In this document: positions 52,501 through 60,880 of the stretch, piece by piece
How the letters are laid out: every line of letters starts with the position of its first letter
Position numbering within the stretch: the stretch's first letter is position 1
Origin: Chloroflexota bacterium
GTDB lineage: Bacteria > Chloroflexota > Anaerolineae > Aggregatilineales > Phototrophicaceae
DNA: 64,000 nucleotides
Direction: 5' to 3'
Assembly: GCA_026709625.1 (NCBI GenBank)
Contig: JAPOSR010000051.1
Coordinates: 105,147-169,146 of the forward strand
The notes under the pieces: model-generated
What the model saw: the letters and a program-made list of their open reading frames with translations, nothing else
What the model was told of the DNA's origin: nothing
Databases searched by the model: none
Program-made: the position numbers and the translations under genes

Positions 52501-52774
52501 TATGTGCATTGTGCTTGCCAGCCAGGCGGTCGCGGCGTTCCTGGTCGCTGGCTGAGGAAGGCGATGGATTGCGCGCTTTTTTCGGGATAGTTTGGGGGCG
52601 CGGTCGGTTATTCGGCTGGCGCGCGGCCGCGACATCTTCTGGCGGCTGGTCAAATTCGCGTGGCTGGCGCGACCCGCTGCCACCCAATACCCGCGAGCGG
52701 CCGCCGCCCGCCTCGGAGTCGAAGAAGTCATCATCCTCAATGTATTCCGATTCGTCATCGCGCCGATACGCCAT
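49598..52774 (-). CDS. ftsK: DNA translocase FtsK/SpoIIIE
   Basis: A 1058-residue septal motor that pumps chromosome DNA during division. A charged, disordered N-terminus (about 1-190) precedes about four membrane segments (200-370), a proline-rich linker, and the motor with IAGATGAGKSVCVN (Walker A) and YIVVIIDELADLMM (Walker B). The C-terminal gamma winged helix (DDLYQTAVEMVRRLDRASIS to GRAARLMDMMEERGVVGPA) would read KOPS-type polar sequences. The long reading frame opposite this gene is a shadow. Confidence 0.95.
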   Translation of the reverse strand: MAYRRDDESEYIEDDDFFDSEAGGGRSRVLGGSGSRQPREFDQPPEDVAAARQPNNRPRPQTIPKKARNPSPSSASDQERRDRLAGKHNAHKKAPPSRREEPPASADSQAETGRFGKLRARLRRSPDETEPKELPAQSRRTAGLAALGGLRSRFDKAATSASEPQRPAPRQQPQSKRPNRAPKLGSSDWLDLDRKLDLVGVALVFGAILYAISALSAEQAAIGALHMFVGQSLGWGAVALPLAMFAIGLWLIVRHFGDEPPIIDPLRMAGAVMAFLGALALLQYLDSLGYAAVMPTIPACVDATSSACVEALVREAYQQARGGGVVGGWLYSALVNALTELGGLVAVSMLLTVGAMLITRSSATELALAGISLWRGARTRLGQYAAVRRAARMQAQQPLAQTPVKPPLHIRKPDAPRLDRTARAAPALPEPRSDWMPIPTRLRAFFGRRQTAAPPPEKVVAEAPQAPAPYPSRVASPYAAPPAARQKPPAGRTGATSGALQRFRKLSDDLPKPPASAAPVNRPQPATPRPKPAPPATAKPAEPPPPLPAAPAQTRLEWELPNYQSLLDSVSAKDLEQEPLMQQARIIEDTLAAFGAPGNVIEINSGPVITQYGVEPLQQTASTGKRSRVKVGDIAKLDKDLQLALGAKSIRMEAPVPGKGYVGIEVPNPLSARVSLRDVLESASYRKLESPLAVALGMTVDGTPVAADLAQMPHLLIAGATGAGKSVCVNAIINSILLRNSPETAKFIMIDPKRVELTSYNGLPHLVAPVVVELERAIGVLRWVTAEMEKRYQTLYQAGMLNIIDYNKTLDPDLPPMSYIVVIIDELADLMMLAPKEIELIVRRIVAVARATGIHMILATQRPSVDVVTGVIKANCPARIAFSVASGVDSRVILGVPGAERLLGKGDMLYLSGDAPAPRRMQGVFVSEDEKQRIGKFWRIRSAGIEPVEPIAPPQHSGASTSALPPAAAPDNLGEQAAFWEMSKPDADRQASTTEDDLYQTAVEMVRRLDRASISLLQRKMRIGYGRAARLMDMMEERGVVGPAKEGSSKPRDVLPLA

Positions 52775-52911
52775 AGGCTACCCTGTTGGCTGTGTGTGCC
52801 GGCTGTCTCATGAGCATAGCACAATCTGCCGCAGCGGGCGCTTCGATTAGAACATATTTGCGCTATGAAACCAGCGCCGCCTGGACAGTCACGGTGATTT
52901 TGCCTTGCGCG

Positions 52912-54234
52912 CTAGAGCGCAATCGGGTTGGCGAGCAAGCCAGCCAGCAAGTCGATGCAGGCCTGCACATCGCGCAGATCGACTGTCTCGCTGGTGGTGT
53001 GCAGGTAGCGAGTCGGGATGGATATGCAGCCACTGGGCACGCCGGTCTGGGTCAGCTGAATGGCGGAGGCGTCTGTCGTGCCGCCCGCCAGCAATTCCAA
53101 CTGATAGGGAATGCCATCGGCTTCACAGCGCGCGACCATCCAGTTTTTGATGGCGACGGGCACGACCAAGCCAGGATCATGCACTTTGATGGCTGCGCCA
53201 TCGCCCAGTTTGATGCGCATCTTGTGTCCGCGGATCTGGTCGCCGCTGCCTGTCACATCAATGGCGATGCCGATATCAGGCTGCACACCCTGCGCAGCGG
53301 TTTTGGCGCCGCGCAAGCCGACTTCTTCCTGCACGGTGAAAGCAAAGTAGCATTCATTTGGCGTCGTTCTGGCGAGCTTGCGCATCGCTTCAATCGCGAC
53401 CACGCAGCCGATGCGGTCGTCCAAAGACTTGGCGATGATGCGTTCGCCACGCAGCTGCATCTCGCGCATGAAGCCGGCTGGCTGTCCGACTCGCGTGGCG
53501 CTGCCATTGCCATCTTGCACATCGATATAAAAGTCGCCGAGCGATTTGCCGCCACCGGCATGCGCCGCGATGACGCCGATTGTGCCGTCTTCAAAGAGGA
53601 CGCGATTGCCATTCAGCGTGTCGTTGCGCAAGCCACCCAGGCTGCTGAAGCGCAGGTAGCCGCTTTCTGGCTCTTGATAATTGGCCATCAAGCCGATCTC
53701 GTCCATGTGCGCCGCGACCAGCGCTTTTGTCCCGCCGCTGCCCACGCGGCAGATCAAGTTGCCCAAGCCATCCGTCCAGATTTCGTCCGCCAGCCCGCGC
53801 ACCTCATCATGGATCAACTCGCGGATACGATGCTCATAACCAGGCGGCCCCCAGCATTCGACCAGTTTCTTCGTCAGCCCGCATAGATCGGTTTCGACTG
53901 TCGGCACCGGCGGCTCTATGATTTTTTCCTTCGATTTTTTCGCATCGCGCATATTTATGTGCAAAGCCCATATATTGACGCCAGCCAATTCTTCGAGCCG
54001 CGCGTCTGCATCTGGCTCTAGGCTCCACAGACCGCGTCTGGGGTGCGAAACGACGCCAGCGCTTTTCAAGGCGGTGCGGAAGGTAAGCAGTTGGATGTGC
54101 GCAGATCGCTTGTACCTGTCGCCGAGCCTGTCCATGACTTCCTGGTCAAATTGGCGGGTCGAGATAGGCTCGCCGGCCTCGCGCAGTATCTTGACGATGA
54201 GTCTGATGTGGGAATGAGTCGTTAGCAGACGCAT
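52912..54234 (-). CDS. M42 aminopeptidase with N-terminal winged-helix-like domain
   Basis: A 440-residue protein, about 90 residues longer than usual M42 peptidases. The catalytic part begins near 110 and has AAHMDEIGLM (His176, Asp178), LDDRIGCVVAI, VQEEVGLRGA with the catalytic Glu pair, IDVTGSGD and PTRYLHTTSE with a His ligand. The N-terminus (about 5-90; SHIRLIVKILREAGEPIS, then KSAGVVSHPRRGLWSL) resembles a Mrr_N-like winged helix. The peptidase part should make a large tetrahedral aminopeptidase or endoglucanase-like assembly. Start ATG 54234 follows GAGAGGAA. Confidence 0.85.
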   Translation of the reverse strand: MRLLTTHSHIRLIVKILREAGEPISTRQFDQEVMDRLGDRYKRSAHIQLLTFRTALKSAGVVSHPRRGLWSLEPDADARLEELAGVNIWALHINMRDAKKSKEKIIEPPVPTVETDLCGLTKKLVECWGPPGYEHRIRELIHDEVRGLADEIWTDGLGNLICRVGSGGTKALVAAHMDEIGLMANYQEPESGYLRFSSLGGLRNDTLNGNRVLFEDGTIGVIAAHAGGGKSLGDFYIDVQDGNGSATRVGQPAGFMREMQLRGERIIAKSLDDRIGCVVAIEAMRKLARTTPNECYFAFTVQEEVGLRGAKTAAQGVQPDIGIAIDVTGSGDQIRGHKMRIKLGDGAAIKVHDPGLVVPVAIKNWMVARCEADGIPYQLELLAGGTTDASAIQLTQTGVPSGCISIPTRYLHTTSETVDLRDVQACIDLLAGLLANPIAL

Positions 54235-54256
54235 GGGTTTCCTCTCAATATTAAGA

Positions 54257-55657
54257 TTAAGGCAAGGGGCTGGCTTCGGGGGCGGTCGCTGTGCAAGCGG
54301 CCCGCTTCTCCAATCGCATGGGCAAGCCATCGCGCGGGTACATGGTAATCAGCGCCGCAGGCTCGATGTCTGTGTCGGGCAGCAGCCGCAGCCGATAGCG
54401 CTGGGCGATCGCCGCCAGCAGCAAATTGGCTTCCATGGTGGCAAAGCTGTTGCCAATGCAAATGCGCGGACCCGCGGCGAAAGGCAGATAGGCATATTTG
54501 TGCCGGTTTTCGATCGCCGGCTCCGCCCAGCGTTCGGGCAAGAAATCCTTGGGCTGCTTCCAGTGTGCTGGGTGACGATGCAGCAGATAAATCATGATCT
54601 GGGCATCGGTGCCGCGCGGCATGGGATACCCGCAAACTTCGGTATCTTCGCTGGCGGTGCGGCTGACCGACCAAACCGCCGGCATAAGGCGCAGGGCTTC
54701 TTTGATGACCATGTCGGTGTAGGGCAGGCTGCGCATGTCGTCCAGCCTGGGCGCGCGTCCAGCCAATACTGAGTCGAGCTCGGCGTGCAATTTGGCTTCG
54801 ACCTCGCGGTGCTGTGCCAGCAGCCACCAAGTCCAGTTGAGCGTATTGGCGGTGGTTTCGTGTCCGGCCAAAAAGAGCGTAACTGCTTCGTCGCGCGCTT
54901 GCAGGTCGGTCATCCGCTCGCCATCGGCATCTTCTGCCAGCAGCAGCATAGACAGCAGGTCGCCGCGGTCTTCGCCGGTTTTGCGGCGATCGTTGATGAA
55001 GTCATAGACGATCTTGTCGAGCGCCGCGTTGGCGCGCCACGAGCGGATTCGCAGCGGCGTGGGCAGCCAGTGCGGCAGGATGCTGGCGGTGTTATTGGCT
55101 TTCTGCACGACCGCGACGGCTCGTTTTACCTGGCTGACTGTGCGCGAGGCATCGGCGTCAAAGAGCGTGCGCGCCACAATGCTCAGCGTCAGTTCCATCA
55201 TCTCATCGTCGACATCGACAACCGCGCCATCATGCCAGCCATCCAGCCGTTTCAAGGTATAGTCGACCATCGTATCGGCATAGGCATGCACGCGCATGGC
55301 ATGAAAAGCCGGTGCCACGAGGCGTCGCTGCCGCTTCCAGAAGTCGCCGTTGCTGGTGACCAGCCCCTCGCCCATAAAGCGCGCCAGCCCCGACTGCCGG
55401 CTGGTATAAGCCGGCCCTTTGCGGAAGATCTTTGCCTGGCGCACAAAAAGCTCATAAATCATGTCAGGATTGGCAATCGAGTAATGGTGCCTTTCGCCAA
55501 TCTGGTGATGCCAGACATCGCCGTAGGTCTCCATCCAGCGCGTAACATGGCCCAAGGGGTCTTTGAAAAACCGGCGAAAGAAGAGGTAATTCTGCCATCT
55601 GCCTTCGCCCATCTCGGTGGGTCCAGGCGGGAACTCGCTGGGCATTTGCTCATCCAT
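54257..55657 (-). CDS. Cytochrome P450 monooxygenase
   Basis: A 466-residue soluble P450. It has the I-helix AGHETTAN with the oxygen-activating Thr, the K-helix KEALRLMP (ExxR), and the heme loop FAAGPRICIGNSFA with the Cys thiolate ligand. There is no membrane anchor, so it is cytoplasmic and needs a separate ferredoxin or reductase, none of which is nearby. It resembles CYP102/CYP4-like fatty-acid or terpenoid hydroxylases in layout, but the substrate is not predictable. It ends 22 bases upstream of the M42 gene start. Confidence 0.93.
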   Translation of the reverse strand: MDEQMPSEFPPGPTEMGEGRWQNYLFFRRFFKDPLGHVTRWMETYGDVWHHQIGERHHYSIANPDMIYELFVRQAKIFRKGPAYTSRQSGLARFMGEGLVTSNGDFWKRQRRLVAPAFHAMRVHAYADTMVDYTLKRLDGWHDGAVVDVDDEMMELTLSIVARTLFDADASRTVSQVKRAVAVVQKANNTASILPHWLPTPLRIRSWRANAALDKIVYDFINDRRKTGEDRGDLLSMLLLAEDADGERMTDLQARDEAVTLFLAGHETTANTLNWTWWLLAQHREVEAKLHAELDSVLAGRAPRLDDMRSLPYTDMVIKEALRLMPAVWSVSRTASEDTEVCGYPMPRGTDAQIMIYLLHRHPAHWKQPKDFLPERWAEPAIENRHKYAYLPFAAGPRICIGNSFATMEANLLLAAIAQRYRLRLLPDTDIEPAALITMYPRDGLPMRLEKRAACTATAPEASPLP

Positions 55658-55797
55658 AGCTCTCTGCGCTTGGCGGCATTATACACGATTTCTCTTTGCC
55701 CTCTGCGTCTCTGTGATGAATCAGGCTGCGCCATTTGCCATCCGCCGGCAGCTTCGGCATAATCGCCCCAGCAATCCACCCGGTGACAGGTGCGCGC

Positions 55798-57465
55798 ATG
55801 TATACGATCGGATTGGACTTTGGGACGCTTTCCGGGCGAGCCGTCGTGGTCGACGCGCGCGACGGCAGCGAGCTCGCCGCGGCGGTATTCGACTATCCCC
55901 ACGGCGTCATGGACAGCCAGCTGCCATCGGGTGTGAAGCTGCCACCGGATTGGGCGCTGCAGCATCCGGGTGATTATATCGAAGTCTTAAGGCGCACCGT
56001 GCCGGCTGCGCTGCGACAAAGCGGCATCGCCCCGGCGGATGTCTTGGGAATCGCCATCGACTTCACCGCCAGCACCCCCATGCCCACCACCAGCGATGGC
56101 AGGCCTCTATGCTGCTTGCCCGAGCTGGCCGACGAGCCACACGCCTACATCAAGCTATGGAAGCATCACGCTGCCCAGCCTCAAGCCGACCACATCAACG
56201 AAACTGCCCGCCAAATGGGCGAAAGCTGGCTGCCTCGTTATGGCGGCAAGATCTCTTCCGAATGGTTTTTCAGCAAGTTGCTGCAGATCTTGCAAGAGCG
56301 CCCGGATATCTATGCCAAAATCGACCGCTTTGTCGAAGCTGCCGATTGGGTCATCTGGCAGCTGACCGGTGCCGAAACGCGCAATGCCTGCACAGCCGGC
56401 TACAAAGCGATGGCGCAAGACGGCGACTTCCCCAGCCGCGCCTATTTCAAAGCGCTGGACCCAGCTTTTGAACATGTCGTTGACGAAAAAGTCGGCCGCG
56501 AATTGGCAGAACTGGGCGACAAAGCTGGCGAATTGACCCCAGAGATGGCGGCTTTGACGGGCTTGCGAGCCGGCATTGCCGTGGCTGTTGCCAATGTAGA
56601 CGCTCATGTCACCGCGCCGGCCGTCAAGGCGACCGACCCTGGCATCATGGTCATGGTCATGGGCACATCGTGCTGCCATATCCTGTCTGGCGCGCAGCTG
56701 GGTGTGGTGGACGGCATGTGCGGCGTGGTCAAAGGCGGCATCATCCCTGGCTTGTATGGCTATGAAGCGGGCCAGAGCGCTGTAGGCGATATCTTCGCGT
56801 GGTTTGTGGAACATGCGGTGCCGCCGGCTTATCACCGCGCGGCTGCCGACGCCAATCTCAATTTGCACAGTTTTTTGGAGCGAGAAGCCGCGCGGCAAGC
56901 TGTTGGGCAGCATGGCTTGATCGCGCTGGACTGGTGGAATGGCAACCGCAGCACCTTGGTCGATGGCGACTTGACGGGCTTGATGTTGGGCATGAACCTG
57001 GCGACGCGCGCGCCCGATATCTACCGCGCTTTGATCGAAGCGACCGCTTATGGCACGCGCGAGATTATTGACGCCTTTGCCGCGCAAGGCATCCCGGTGA
57101 ACGAGCTGGTCGCGGCGGGCGGCTTGCCAGAGAAAAACGCGCTGCTCTGCCAGATATTTGCCGATGTGACGGGCCGACCACTGAAGCTGGCGGGTTCAGC
57201 GCAAGCGCCGGCGCTGGGCGCGGCCATGCACGCCGCTGTCGCCGCCGGCATCTATCCAGATATTCATGCCGCCGCCGAGAAAATGGGCAAGCTCAAAGAC
57301 CAGATCGTGACGCCCATCGCCCACAACCAGCGTCAATATGACAAGCTGTTTGCTGAATACAAGACGCTTTATGACGATTTCGGGCGCGGCGCAAACGATG
57401 TGATGAAGCGCCTGAAAGCAATCAAACATGACGCATTGAGCGAAGCGCAAAGCTGGCAAAAATAG
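55798..57465 (+). CDS. araB: Ribulokinase
   Basis: A 555-residue FGGY kinase that phosphorylates L-ribulose in arabinose breakdown. It begins MYTIGLDFGTLSGRAVVVDA with the phosphate-binding loop; later DFTASTPMP, KLWKHHAAQPQAD typical of AraB, and AGGLPEKNALLCQIFADVTGRPL with the second ATP motif. Length and the KLWKHH block fit AraB rather than xylulokinase. Start ATG 55798 is chosen because the upstream frame extension is not family-like. No araA or araD is present nearby, so the pathway context is missing. Confidence 0.9.
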   Translation: MYTIGLDFGTLSGRAVVVDARDGSELAAAVFDYPHGVMDSQLPSGVKLPPDWALQHPGDYIEVLRRTVPAALRQSGIAPADVLGIAIDFTASTPMPTTSDGRPLCCLPELADEPHAYIKLWKHHAAQPQADHINETARQMGESWLPRYGGKISSEWFFSKLLQILQERPDIYAKIDRFVEAADWVIWQLTGAETRNACTAGYKAMAQDGDFPSRAYFKALDPAFEHVVDEKVGRELAELGDKAGELTPEMAALTGLRAGIAVAVANVDAHVTAPAVKATDPGIMVMVMGTSCCHILSGAQLGVVDGMCGVVKGGIIPGLYGYEAGQSAVGDIFAWFVEHAVPPAYHRAAADANLNLHSFLEREAARQAVGQHGLIALDWWNGNRSTLVDGDLTGLMLGMNLATRAPDIYRALIEATAYGTREIIDAFAAQGIPVNELVAAGGLPEKNALLCQIFADVTGRPLKLAGSAQAPALGAAMHAAVAAGIYPDIHAAAEKMGKLKDQIVTPIAHNQRQYDKLFAEYKTLYDDFGRGANDVMKRLKAIKHDALSEAQSWQK

Positions 57466-57503
57466 ACAAAGTTATTATTGACGGCAAGCCACAAACAAAT
57501 GCC

Positions 57504-57528
57504 CGACCAGCTCCGGTCGCTTTTGTCT
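57504..57528 (+). terminator. Possible terminator after araB
   Basis: CGACC-AGCTCC-GGTCG forms a short stem followed by CTTTTGTCTT, 38 bases beyond the araB stop and ahead of the amt promoter region. Confidence 0.5.
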
Positions 57529-57689
57529 TGGGGAAAAAGACCAGCGAACCCGCGCATTTTGTAAGAACTAGCCAAAACCAGCGCTGCAAATTGGGATACT
57601 ATTATTCTAACAGATTTCTTGCGGACAGCCGTAAACTGGGCGCACATCGCATTTAGCGGCGATTGCGGCCGCATGGGGAGGGGCTGATC

Positions 57690-59120
57690 GTGACCACGCG
57701 CAAGTTTGTATACCGCATGATTTCCATATTTATCGGAGCAAGCATTCTCTACAGCTTCGGCTTTGGCACGATCGCTCAAGATGACCCGCCTGCCGAAGAT
57801 GCCGCCGCGGCCGAGACAGTCGAGATGACAGCTGGAGATGCCTTCGCCAAGGCGGAAGAAGTCCAGTTCAATCTGGACCAAACTTGGATTCTGATTGCCG
57901 GTTTCATGGTGTTCTTTATGCAGGCTGGTTTCGCCATGCTGGAAGGTGGCATGATCCGCGAGACCGGGGTGGTGAACTCGCTCGCTGAAAACTTCATGGA
58001 CGCCTGTATCACGGGGCTTGTTTTCTTCCTCGTGGGATACGGCATCGCCTATGGCACATATGACGCGGGTCTTGAAGGCGGTGGATTGACGCCCAGCGCG
58101 ATCCCGATGATGCTCGGCGGGGCAGATGGCTCTGGCGCGGGCGATGGCGCGCTGTTCGTCGGCTTCTTCTTCCAGTTCGCCTTTGCTGGCGCAGCCGCGA
58201 CAATCGCGACTGGTGGCATGGCTGAGCGCACCAACTTCGTCGGCAAGCTGATCTACAGCGCGATTCTCGGCGCGATTATCTACCCGGTGGTTGTTTTTTG
58301 GACATGGGGCGGTGGCTGGATCGCCGCGCAAGGTTTCATCGACTTCGCCGGCTCGACCATTGTTCATATGACGGGTGGCGTGGTGGCGCTTGTTGGTGCA
58401 TATGTCTTGGGCCCGCGCGCCGGGCGTGTTTTTGGGCGGCCGCCGGCGGCATCCAACCTCGGGTTTGCGGCGCTGGGCACTTTCATCCTCTGGTTTGGCT
58501 GGTATGGCTTTAATGTCGGCTCGGCGCTGGGGGCGAATGATGTGAATGTGCTGGGCTTGGTGGCTGTGAACACGACGCTGGCGGCAACGGCTGGCGCGTT
58601 GGGGGCGATGTTCCACACCTATTTTCTCACCCGAAGCTGGAATGTCAGCTTTATTTTGAATGGTTCGCTGGCTGGCCTTGTCGCCATCACCGCGGGCTGC
58701 GCATCGGTCACGCCGATAAACGCGGTCATCATCGGCGTATTGGCGGGCGTCGTGCTGGTCATCTCGATCGGCGTGGTTGAATCGCTCAAGATCGACGATG
58801 CGGTGGGCGCGTTTTCTGTTCACGGCGCCTGTGGCGCGTTTGGCACTTTGATGATCGGCATCGTTGGCTCTGAGGCGCTCGGCGCGCCCAGCCTGCTCGA
58901 TGGCGGCAGCCTCGATCTACTTGGCGCTCAGGTCATCGGCGTGGTTGTGGTGGCGGTCTGGGCTGGCGCCGCTAGCTTTATCATGTTCCGCGCGCTCAAC
59001 GCGGTGAATATCCTGCATGTCGATCCTGAAGCGGATCGCATCGGCATTGACGCCTACGAACACCACGCGTCAGTGTGGCCCAATGTGCTGCCCCTGCGCG
59101 AAGCGGACGATGAAAACTAG
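57690..59120 (+). CDS. amt: Ammonium transporter
   Basis: A 476-residue Amt/MEP protein with a signal-like N-terminus and 11 membrane segments. Key residues lie in QAGFAMLEGGMIRETG, FAFAGAAATIATGGMAERTNF, WGGGWIAAQGFIDFAGSTIVHMTGG with the pore His, GWYGFNVGS and FSVHGACGAFGT with the second His. The start is GTG 57690, chosen because GAGGGG lies about eight bases upstream. No glnK follows, which is unusual since amt and glnK are often paired. The 57529-57689 region holds the likely promoter. Confidence 0.93.
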   Translation: MTTRKFVYRMISIFIGASILYSFGFGTIAQDDPPAEDAAAAETVEMTAGDAFAKAEEVQFNLDQTWILIAGFMVFFMQAGFAMLEGGMIRETGVVNSLAENFMDACITGLVFFLVGYGIAYGTYDAGLEGGGLTPSAIPMMLGGADGSGAGDGALFVGFFFQFAFAGAAATIATGGMAERTNFVGKLIYSAILGAIIYPVVVFWTWGGGWIAAQGFIDFAGSTIVHMTGGVVALVGAYVLGPRAGRVFGRPPAASNLGFAALGTFILWFGWYGFNVGSALGANDVNVLGLVAVNTTLAATAGALGAMFHTYFLTRSWNVSFILNGSLAGLVAITAGCASVTPINAVIIGVLAGVVLVISIGVVESLKIDDAVGAFSVHGACGAFGTLMIGIVGSEALGAPSLLDGGSLDLLGAQVIGVVVVAVWAGAASFIMFRALNAVNILHVDPEADRIGIDAYEHHASVWPNVLPLREADDEN

Positions 59121-59155
59121 CGCGACAAGGCAGGCAATCCCGCAAAACAACCAGC

Positions 59156-59188
59156 GCCTCTCCTCAATCGAGGAGAGGCATTTGTTTT
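59156..59188 (+). terminator. Rho-independent terminator of amt
   Basis: GCCTCTCCTC and GAGGAGAGGC form a perfect ten-pair stem with an AATC loop, followed by ATTTGTTTT. It separates amt from the convergent dtd gene. Confidence 0.85.
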
Positions 59189-59197
59189 GGTCACTGT

Positions 59198-59647
59198 CTA
59201 CAAATCAGCGCTGTCCAGCCAGATGGTCACGGGTCCATCATTGTGAATCGCTACTTGCATGTGCGCGCCAAACACGCCGTGCTGGACGGTCTGCGCCCCC
59301 GCTTGGCCCAGACAATCAGCAAAGTGGCGCACCAGCGGCTCAGCCAGGTTGGGTCGCGCGGCGGCAATATAGCTGGGGCGGCGGCCCTTTCGCGCATCGG
59401 CATACAGCGTGAATTGCGATACCACCAGCGCGCCGCCACCGACATCCAGCAGCGATAAGTTCATCTTGCCAGCCGCATCGCTAAAGACGCGCAGGTTGGC
59501 TGTCTTCTGCGCCAGTCGCTGGGCGATTTCTGTCGTGTCATCGTTCGTCACGCCGACCAGCGCCAACAGCCCAAGCCCGATCGCGCCTGTCACGCTGCCG
59601 TCAACCGTGACGGACGCGCTGCTGACGCGCTGCAAGAGGACTCGCAT
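59198..59647 (-). CDS. dtd: D-aminoacyl-tRNA deacylase
   Basis: A 149-residue enzyme that removes D-amino acids wrongly attached to tRNA. Family motifs are clear: [17 protein letters not shown] at the start, [19 protein letters not shown] with the SQFTLYA site, and [12 protein letters not shown] with the NxGPVT cross-subunit motif near the end. Its length is normal. It lies 14 bases past the hypothetical gene at 59662, in a minus-strand run of four small genes. Confidence 0.95.
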   Translation of the reverse strand: MRVLLQRVSSASVTVDGSVTGAIGLGLLALVGVTNDDTTEIAQRLAQKTANLRVFSDAAGKMNLSLLDVGGGALVVSQFTLYADARKGRRPSYIAAARPNLAEPLVRHFADCLGQAGAQTVQHGVFGAHMQVAIHNDGPVTIWLDSADL

Positions 59648-59661
59648 TGTCCAGCCTTTCT

Positions 59662-59952
59662 CTAGGCGCGTTGGTTGAGAATCTGCATGACGCGCAGCAG
59701 GAAGGCTTGGCAGCAGGCATCGACATGATATTGCAGATCCATCTGCTCTGTCGCGCGGTCATATACGCCGCTGATGGTGAATTTGGGCGCGCCGCCATGC
59801 TCGCCACAGGTGACAGCCGCAAACTTGCGCCGCAGCGAATCGCCAGTCGCGCGCCGCGTGCCGGCAAACATCAGCTCCAGCTCGGTCGCATCCAGAAAGG
59901 CGTCGGGCATTTCGTCCCCCGCCACGCGCAGGTCGAATTCGATCTGCGGCAT
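59662..59952 (-). CDS. Hypothetical protein (96 aa)
   Basis: A small soluble protein with no membrane segment, containing a central [27 protein letters not shown] and several cysteines. No known family recognised. It is packed between dtd and the VOC-domain gene: its start is one base past that gene's stop, which supports it as real. The opposite-strand frame is considered a shadow. Confidence 0.62.
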   Translation of the reverse strand: MPQIEFDLRVAGDEMPDAFLDATELELMFAGTRRATGDSLRRKFAAVTCGEHGGAPKFTISGVYDRATEQMDLQYHVDACCQAFLLRVMQILNQRA

Positions 59953-59953
59953 G

Positions 59954-60343
59954 TCAGTCGATCATCGTTTGGCGGCGCTGCACAAGTTGAATGGTGAAGC
60001 CCCAGGGGTCGCGCAGAAAAGCCAGACGGTCGCCATTCGCTCGGTTGTTGATGTCGCCATCCAGCGCCGCGCCAGCTGCTGTCAGTTCTTCGCGCTTCGC
60101 CTCAATGTCATCGGCGGCAAAAGCCAAATGAAAGGTTGCAGGATGGTGCTGCGCATAGTCGATCACGCTGCCGTCCGCATCGCTGTAGACCTCAATCAAG
60201 CTCTTGCCGGCGCTGTCAGCCAAGAAGTGAATGTAAGGCGGCTCGTCAACAGCGCGCAGGACCTGCATGTCGAGGTTAGCGACATACCATTTTGCCAGCG
60301 CCGGCGCATCGGGCACATTAAAGGCTATATGTTCCATCCGCAT
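59954..60343 (-). CDS. VOC-family (glyoxalase/bleomycin resistance-like) protein
   Basis: A 129-residue single VOC domain. It starts MRMEHIAFNVPDAPALAKWYV with a putative His metal ligand, has SLIEVYSD with an acidic residue and HLAFAADDIEA with a second His, and ends FLRDPWGFTIQLV in place of the usual Glu. Enzyme activity is plausible but not certain. Start ATG 60343 follows GCGAG. A longer upstream frame is rejected as not family-like. Confidence 0.82.
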   Translation of the reverse strand: MRMEHIAFNVPDAPALAKWYVANLDMQVLRAVDEPPYIHFLADSAGKSLIEVYSDADGSVIDYAQHHPATFHLAFAADDIEAKREELTAAGAALDGDINNRANGDRLAFLRDPWGFTIQLVQRRQTMID

Positions 60344-60377
60344 AATTATCTCGCTTTCGGCCGGATTGCCGCATTTT

Positions 60378-60563
60378 TTATTCCAATTCAAAGTGTTCGC
60401 CGTCGCTTTGCCGCGGGTCGAATTCGGCGTCTTCAATCTGCTGGCTGCGCAGCCAACTGATGCCCATCATACCCAGGAAGGCAACGGCGACGCCCAGGAA
60501 GATGAGTTCGTCGTAGGGTCCCAGTGCGCCATGCGCCAGTATCGGGGGCATCTGCACATCCAC
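60378..60563 (-). CDS. Small single-pass membrane protein
   Basis: A 61-residue protein with one hydrophobic segment (about 21-38, LIFLGVAVAFLGMMGISWL) and an acidic C-terminal tail. No function known. It stands at the head of the minus-strand dtd group, 34 bases before the VOC gene. The start may instead be ATG four codons in. Confidence is moderate because of its size. Confidence 0.55.
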   Translation of the reverse strand: MDVQMPPILAHGALGPYDELIFLGVAVAFLGMMGISWLRSQQIEDAEFDPRQSDGEHFELE

Positions 60564-60626
60564 TTGCTAAGGTGATAAAGTAAATTATAGGCGCAAAGCA
60601 GCCGCTCTGCACGGGGCGGCTTGGCA

Positions 60627-60792
60627 GAGAATGGCTCGTTGCGTGGGTATGGCAACCAAGCCCCCCCCATCCCCCGGCCCCTTGCCCCCCAGAACGAGGG
60701 AAGGGGAGTTTTTTCCTGCGTTCCCGCAGCATGGTAGCCCCTCTCTCATTTGGGGGGTAAAGCAACGGGTATCCACAAAAATCGCCACTGCC
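60627..60792 (-). repeat. Dispersed palindromic intergenic element, copy 7
   Basis: Begins GAGAATGGCTCGTTGCGTGGG and ends AAAATCGCCACTGCCC, with AGAACGAGGGAAGGGG and CCTCTCTCATTTGGGGG in reverse orientation and a central CTGCGTTCCCGCAG hairpin. It lies between the small membrane protein and the ABC-F gene; nothing else is seen in 60564-60880. Confidence 0.8.
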
Positions 60793-60880
60793 CTTGGCGC
60801 TGGCCTTGCTTGCCTCTGTGTCTGCTGCACCCACTGTGGTTTAATCGTTTTTCGATCCCTCAAGTACAGCAGCCTATCCC

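Noticed and set aside
49805-52555. A 916-codon open frame on the plus strand opposite ftsK
   Set aside because: It is antisense to a complete FtsK with all motifs, has His/Arg/Gln-rich composition typical of GC-rich shadow frames, and no family likeness.
57369-58823. A 484-codon minus-strand frame opposite amt
   Set aside because: The Amt protein on the plus strand is unmistakable; the frame is a GC-driven shadow that even runs into araB.
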